From Microthyrium microscopicum (lineage: Eukaryota > Ascomycota > Dothideomycetes > Microthyriales > Microthyriaceae), in NCBI GenBank assembly GCA_010405405.1, contig MU004247.1:74501-138500 (forward strand): 64,000 nt of DNA, written 5' to 3'. The notes beneath the pieces are model-generated. The model worked only from the letters and a program-made list of their open reading frames with translations. It was not told the origin of the DNA and made no database searches. Of this stretch, positions 59,551 to 64,000 are shown one piece after another (the first letter of the stretch is position 1; the number at the start of each line of letters is the position of its first letter). Position numbers and translations under genes: made by a program.

Positions 59551-59849
59551 TTATTAATTTTCTAGTCTCTATACTTAATCTAGTATACTTTTATACTAGT
59601 TTTTAGTACTATTTAAATTAGCAAATTCTTCTCTATTAAATAGTATAGCTTTTATATTTTTATTAGCCTTATAGCATAAGTTATCTATTCTTTTTTAACT
59701 TTTTTTTTTTTTACTTATTATTTATTATAGAGACGTAGTAATTACTAGATATTTTAAAAGTAAGTCTCCCCTACTCTTTATTATAGCTTTAACTAATTTA
59801 TATTTTTTTATAGAGCTTTCCCTTAATAATTCTTATGTTAAACTATAAA

Positions 59850-60700
59850 GATTCTTAAATAAATTCTTAGGTTATAGAAACGCCCTTTTATTTAAAAATA
59901 AATTAAACTATAATTCTTAGATACTATAACGTAAATAGGTAGGAAATTAGGAATTTAGCTATATTATTTATATTACTAAGGAATATAATCTATGACGTAT
60001 ATATTTTAATTTCTTACTTCTTTTAGTAGAAAGAAATATTAAATCTTTTATAATTTATTTCATTCTAGAAATTAGGTAAGTTAATTATAAAGCTATATTC
60101 TTATATAATAGTAAGGAAACTAGTATTCCTATTACTTATAAGCCTATTGCTATCTAGTCTTCTTATAGTTCTAAGATAAAACTTTTATTACCTAAATTAG
60201 TAATAAACTAAGGAGGCCTTAAAGCTAATTAGATAGAAGCTACTTTTAGACTAGATTCTATAATATTTAGGTAAGCCCTTTATACTTTATTCTATTTAAA
60301 TTATATACTAACTCTTTATAGTAGTAAAGATTACGTTTAAAAAGTATATAAATCCAACCTAAAATAGAATTCTAAGCTAAATGCTTATTACGCTAAAGAA
60401 TGTTAATTTAAGCATTAGAAGCTACTAGATAGCTATCTTCTAGTAAAGAAGGAATACGTAATTAAGCAAAAGCTAAAGCATCGTCTTTAAAAGGTTAGTA
60501 ATATTACTTTTATTTACTTTATTTTACTAATTTTTTATAGAAACTAAAGCTTAAAAACTATTAAGCTTTAGATTTATAAGAATCTAGCTTTACCCCTAGT
60601 ACTATATCTAATTCTACCTATATAGATAATACTAGTATTAATACTTCTAATCTAGATATAGATTATAATCTAAATTATTTCTTTTAGTTAGTTTTTACTA
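59850..60700 (+). pseudogene. second, intron-bearing gene fossil in the hAT right arm
   Basis: A RIP-decayed coding stretch on the plus strand, opposite in orientation to the transposase. One frame stays protein-like for long runs around 60.05-60.27 kb (for example AIFLYNSKETSIPITYKPIA). Two sequences look like intact fungal introns: 60271-60321 (GTAAGC donor, CTAAC branch, TATAG end, 51 bp) and 60494-60540 (GTTAGT donor, TATAG end, 47 bp). Basic, Lys/Gln-rich sequence lies between and after them. No domain is recognised. It is not a usual hAT component, so it may be a captured host gene or an accessory gene of this hAT lineage. The start and end are approximate. Confidence 0.5.
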
Positions 60701-60890
60701 TTTTTTTTATTAGAGTTAGGATTTTCTTAGAAAATTGCTTATATAATTAAAAAATATATTGCCTATCTTCTAGAGCTAAATTTTCTTATTTAAACCCTAT
60801 ATTTTATATATCTTAACTCTTAGTATTTACTATACTATTTAATAAATAAGCTTTTTTAAAATTAATAATAAATATAAAAAATAAGAATTA

Positions 60891-61289
60891 AATAAGAAAA
60901 ACTACTATTACTATCTTCTAGAGCTAATTATAAGAATTATAAAGATATATAGAAGTTATACTAAATATAACTAATAGCTATTATAACTTTATATTTAGAA
61001 GTTTTAATTAGAATCTAAAGGTAAATAAGAAAAACTATTACTACTACCTTCTAGAGCTAGTAATAAAGATTATAAAGATATATAGAAGTTATACTAAATA
61101 TAACTAATAGCTATTATAACTTTATATTTATAAGTTTTAATTAGAATCTAAAAGTAAATAAGAAAAACTATTATTACTACCTTCTAAAGCTAATTATAAG
61201 AATTATAAAGATATATAAAAGTTATACTAAATATAACTAATAGCTATTATAACTTTATATTTAAAGGTTTTAATTAGAATATAAAAGCT
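60891..61289. repeat. three tandem copies of a 133-bp unit
   Basis: Units start at 60891, 61024 and 61157, each beginning AATAAGAAAAACTA(C/T)TA. They are very similar, with mostly transition differences. A partial, more diverged copy starts near 61345. They lie in the hAT right arm, about 0.8-1.2 kb from the terminal repeat. Confidence 0.9.
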
Positions 61290-61635
61290 AATAATAACTA
61301 TTAACCTTAAATATATAATAATATTACTTATAGTATAATACTAAATAAGAAATACTATTACTACTAAGTTCTAAAACTAATTAAAATAAGTAGAAATATA
61401 TATAGTAATATACTAGTATTTATAAAGTCTTAGATAGTTAGATTTATTATATTCTAATTAGTTACTATAGCTATATAATAAATAAACTAGTATATTTAAA
61501 CTATAATATTAAGTAGGCTACTATAATACTCTATAGAACTTTTAGAATACTAAAAGATTAATATATATTATTACTAGTTTATTTAATTACTTTATCTATA
61601 TATTAAAAAAGAGTAAATTCTAAAGTAAATTATTT

Positions 61636-61717
61636 GTTTTAGTAGTATAGTAGTTAGTATATTTATATTATACTTCTTTATAATATAAAAAACGTTAGTT
61701 TAAATCTAACTTAGTAC
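61636..61717 (+). other. decayed tRNA-like sequence
   Basis: 82 nt with an A-box-like start (TAGTATAGTAGTTAGTAT) and a perfect T-arm: stem GTTAG / CTAAC around the 7-nt loop TTTAAAT (a mutated TTCAAAT). Acceptor halves GTTTTAG and TTAGTAC pair at six of seven positions allowing G-U. The anticodon arm is a strong hairpin (ATATTATA ... TATAATAT). C-to-T and G-to-A changes are as expected from RIP. The anticodon is unclear. It may be a host tRNA gene picked up by the element or the head of a tRNA-derived SINE. Confidence 0.5.
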
Positions 61718-62078
61718 GTTATTTAGTTCTTTTTTAAATTTAAATTCTTATATTAGCTATAACTCTATAACTAGTCTAGCTAGATAAAATCTAAGACTAG
61801 ATTTAGATTCCTTAATACTAGAGCTATAAAATAGTATATAAAACGTTCTATATTTCCTATATTTAGCTATATTTAAATATCTTAGCGACTCCTTAGCAAC
61901 TTCCTTAAGTTACTTAAGTATTAACTTAAGTAACTTAAGTGTTTTATATTAAGGATTTAGACTTAATTTAGGTAAAAAATACCATGATTAGTACTTGATT
62001 CAGACTAGTACCTGCTGACTAAAAGACTAACTCGAGTCGGATTAGTCGACTCCGAGTCGAGTTAAACTCGAGCAAAGA

Positions 62079-62099
62079 GTGAGTCGGATGCCAACACTG
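62079..62099 (-). repeat. right terminal inverted repeat of hAT
   Basis: Pairs with 38324-38344. Adjacent subterminal sequence (62020-62075) is dense in ACTCGAGT, GTCGAC and CTCGAG palindromes, a normal-composition patch at the very end of an otherwise RIP-saturated element. Confidence 0.95.
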
Positions 62100-62428
62100 G
62101 TGGCGACATTGAAATTCGATTTTTCTTTCCCTCGCCGATACAATCTACATGCTTCGAATTTTGATAATCACCTACCCTCTCGAGTGATACTGCTGCAACA
62201 TAGACACTGTCAGCTTCACCCGATCAATATTAGGACGCTGCTGCGATATGCCGCGTCTGCTCCCACTCCGTCTTGTACATGCGGCTCCGCCGATTCCATC
62301 AATCCGACTTCCTTCACACCACATTGGCGATACGAAAGTGTATTAGTAAATACAGAGAAGTCCTTCGCCATTCCACTGATGAAAACCACGGTCACAATCT
62401 TCTGTAGACGTGTCAATACTAAGGCTAT

Positions 62429-63127
62429 TCAAATCTCCATAGACTCTTCAGAGATCGTAATACCCTTAGCAGGCCTAGGATCCATCCCATCAAAGTGATC
62501 AGCACACTGTCCACAATATCGAAAATGACTACCCATATTAGTTAGCCTGCAGCTCCAAACTCTCCAATATCGACCATCTGTGCCAGCAATCCTCGAATAA
62601 GGAATAAACCGATAGCATTCGGCACACAAAGTAATATCACCTTCAATCTTCCATCTCTTGCGCGCCCAGTTTCCCATGATGATCCTAACTGCTTTGTCTT
62701 GTTCGACTGTTTTGGGCGTTATTGACCATTCTTTTGCTTTGCGGACTTTAGACACGTCTTTGTCGCTTGCTGCGTCGCGGTGGATGTTGTGTTGGCTGGT
62801 AGAAGATTTGGCTTGAGGATTGTTTGCGCCTGTAATGGCTTTTTCTCTTGGATCATATCCAGGCATACAGAGATATCGCAACACCGTGGCTAGTGCGAGA
62901 GTGCCTTCGAGGGGCTCAGTTTTGATGGCAGGGCCAATTTTCCACCATCCTTCGCCATTTCGGTAACGCTCGAGATCGTAGTAGCCTGCAAAACGAGACA
63001 ACAATGCAGCGCTAGTTAGGCCGAGAGATAACTTGCTAGGATGATCGAGAAAATCGAAAATGCTGTAGAGAATCTCAGTCGGTATTTGGCAAATCGCAGA
63101 AACGCGTTGGTGCTATTGCTGGGGCAT
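62429..63127 (-). CDS. F-box-like protein, early in-frame stop
   Basis: The frame open from 63112 to 62429 encodes about 227 residues. Near the start is an F-box-like segment (ICQIPTEILYSIFDFLDHPSKLSLGLTSAAL), and later a Cys-rich part (LCAECYRF ... WSC ... YCGQC) that could bind zinc. The nearest in-frame Met is at 63127 (MPQQ), but a TAG follows as codon 5 at 63115-63113. Either an upstream exon supplies another start, with an acceptor right at that TAG (AATAG), or the gene carries a nonsense change. CAG to TAG is a CpA to TpA change, the RIP type, and the RIP-saturated hAT end is only 1.0 kb away. The rest of the frame is intact and of normal composition. Confidence 0.6.
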
Positions 63128-63715
63128 GGTTTAGATGAGAGGTTGCCTTTCGAGAAACAGCGACTGGGTCTCCGGGTTAGAGCTAGATCTTGGCGTATGA
63201 TATCAAGGTTGTATCAGATCGATTGGCGTGGAGAAGCTCGATGATTTACAAGGTAAGGTTGACCTGGTGGCTCCCCGCAGCATGATGAAAAAGTGAAGCG
63301 GAAAGTAGCCTGGGGTATCGTGGGTACGCTATCCATTTTTAGCACGGAGACATGACACCGACGGTACCAAACGACCGACGACCAACGATGTTCTTCGTGT
63401 TCGTAGTGGCAGAGGATTAGATGGTTTATTGCTGTTCTAAAAGATTGATATGTTGTTGAAGACATGGAGAACAGCTACTGCGGGCCCTTAAAATACCCTC
63501 TCTACAGGCCTGAAACGCCCCTGGGGGCGTTCTTGCTCCGTCAACGACCAACGTTACGCTCTAGCCTCTACGTATGCTCTACTGCGCCGCACTTTTAACA
63601 ATTCTTTAGCATTTCTGGATCCTAAAAGTGCCATACTTTCATGCCGAGGCTAATTCATGAGCTGGTTGTTTCCTTTTTCTTTGCGGCCAACCTGGGTCTT
63701 CACCTCAAGATCAAT
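63128..63715. other. intergenic, divergent 5' regions
   Basis: About 590 bp between the F-box-like gene and the ORF at 63716. An 83-codon minus ORF (63214-63465) might hold an upstream exon of the F-box-like gene, but I cannot show a splice. Confidence 0.4.
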
Positions 63716-63868
63716 ATGCCGAGCTCCGAGTCTCGACCTACGAGGCTACGAACCAATTGGATGATTTTAGCACTTTCATCGATGAACATATACTTGATTG
63801 TCTTCTTCGGTTTTCTTGGGGTGTACCAATATGTTGGAAAGACTGGATGTCTAGAGTTTTATGCCGTG
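63716..63868 (+). CDS. possible first exon of a membrane protein, cut by window end
   Basis: Fifty-one codons from a Met at 63716: a polar, Ser/Arg-rich start, then a strong hydrophobic span (WMILALSSMNIYLIVFFGFLGVYQYV) and CLEFYAV. A GTGAGC donor at 63869 ends the exon in phase 0. The next exon could not be identified before the window end, so the gene is partial and tentative. Confidence 0.3.
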
Positions 63869-64000
63869 GTGAGCATACAGTAACATTAAAGATGTATTGG
63901 AGCGCAACCTAATTGGTCCAAAGTGTAAGTTACATTAATCTTCCAAAGTCAATGTCGAGTTTAGTTTCTACCAGCCGTTATGAATAGCTGCTCTAGAAAA

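Larger units (their letters stand above)
38324..62099 (-). mobile_element. giant RIP-degraded composite hAT transposon (23.8 kb)
   Basis: Both ends carry matching terminal inverted repeats (38324-38344 and 62079-62099; 20 of 21 bases agree; outer sequence CAGTGTTGGCATC). The element is flanked by a perfect 8 bp target duplication GTGGCGAC (38316-38323 and 62100-62107). The 8 bp duplication and CAGTG-type ends are diagnostic of the hAT superfamily. A RIP-broken hAT transposase lies on the minus strand near the left end. Most of the length comes from two nested chromovirus insertions at 42.26-58.39 kb; without them the hAT is about 7.65 kb. CpA and TpG are almost absent and TpA is hugely over-represented throughout, so RIP acted on the whole block after nesting. 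The last 100 bp at the right end have largely escaped. No mobility is expected. Confidence 0.93.

Noticed and set aside
38324-62099. Starship-type giant element as an alternative explanation
   Set aside because: No tyrosine-recombinase captain gene is visible at either end, and the 8 bp duplication, CAGTG termini and hATC motif all fit a hAT element.
38324-62099. Centromere, mitochondrial insertion or rDNA as the source of AT richness
   Set aside because: The block has transposon ends, LTR pairs, transposase and retroelement domains; no rRNA or mitochondrial gene pattern was seen.
62079-62498. 139-codon plus ORF spanning the right hAT end
   Set aside because: It begins inside the terminal repeat and runs into the antisense of the F-box-like gene; no domain, and its start exists only because of the insertion.
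1-64000. CRISPR array or bacterial operon features
   Set aside because: The only short tandem arrays lack spacers, and the window is clearly eukaryotic with spliced genes.

Overview
The window comes from a filamentous ascomycete (Pezizomycotina). The genes are intron-rich, with mostly 44-60 bp introns (GTAAGT-like donors, CTAAC/CTGAC branch sites). A fungal HET-domain gene, fungal F-box genes and many secreted hydrolases are present. A 24 kb block is almost stripped of CpA/TpG and swamped with TpA, the signature of repeat-induced point mutation (RIP). The species cannot be named from the sequence. The load of small cysteine-rich secreted proteins and pectin-active and lipolytic enzymes suggests a plant-associated or litter-degrading life.

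Region 1 (1-23.4 kb) is rich in secreted proteins. In order: a small Cys protein (minus), a short AT-rich island, a two-exon HET-domain gene (minus), a four-TM unknown (plus), a PL4 rhamnogalacturonan lyase (minus), a 14-Cys three-repeat secreted protein, a nine-exon secretory lipase, two tandem six-Cys secreted paralogues, an SGNH-like secreted protein (minus), then two housekeeping genes (Sfh5-type Sec14 protein; ribose-5-phosphate isomerase), a secreted alpha/beta hydrolase and a secreted M12A metalloprotease (minus). Most gene models were assembled by hand by joining exons at consensus splice sites whose phases agree.

Region 2 (23.4-38.3 kb) is mostly nuclear and cellular genes: an F-box gene, a frame-broken ankyrin-family pseudogene, a large F-box gene sharing a divergent promoter with the Nup155/Nup170 nucleoporin gene, a low-complexity acidic/basic protein probably nuclear, and a 98-residue mitochondrial-type protein.

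Region 3 (38,324-62,099) is one 23.8 kb insertion. Both ends carry a near-identical 21 bp terminal inverted repeat (CAGTGTTGGCATC...) flanked by a perfect 8 bp target duplication, GTGGCGAC. It is a hAT DNA transposon with a RIP-killed transposase on the minus strand (about 39.6-41.9 kb). A Ty3/gypsy chromovirus fossil (42,262-58,386) sits inside it, and a second chromovirus fossil in the opposite orientation (44,475-53,253) sits inside the first. Each has its own 5 bp target duplication. The right arm of the hAT also holds a second intron-bearing gene fossil, tandem repeats and a decayed tRNA-like sequence.

Region 4 (62.1-64 kb) returns abruptly to normal composition, with an F-box-like gene that carries an early in-frame stop and a possible membrane-protein exon at the window edge. 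The most unusual content is the giant composite hAT with an apparent passenger gene, and the rapidly evolving small secreted protein loci.
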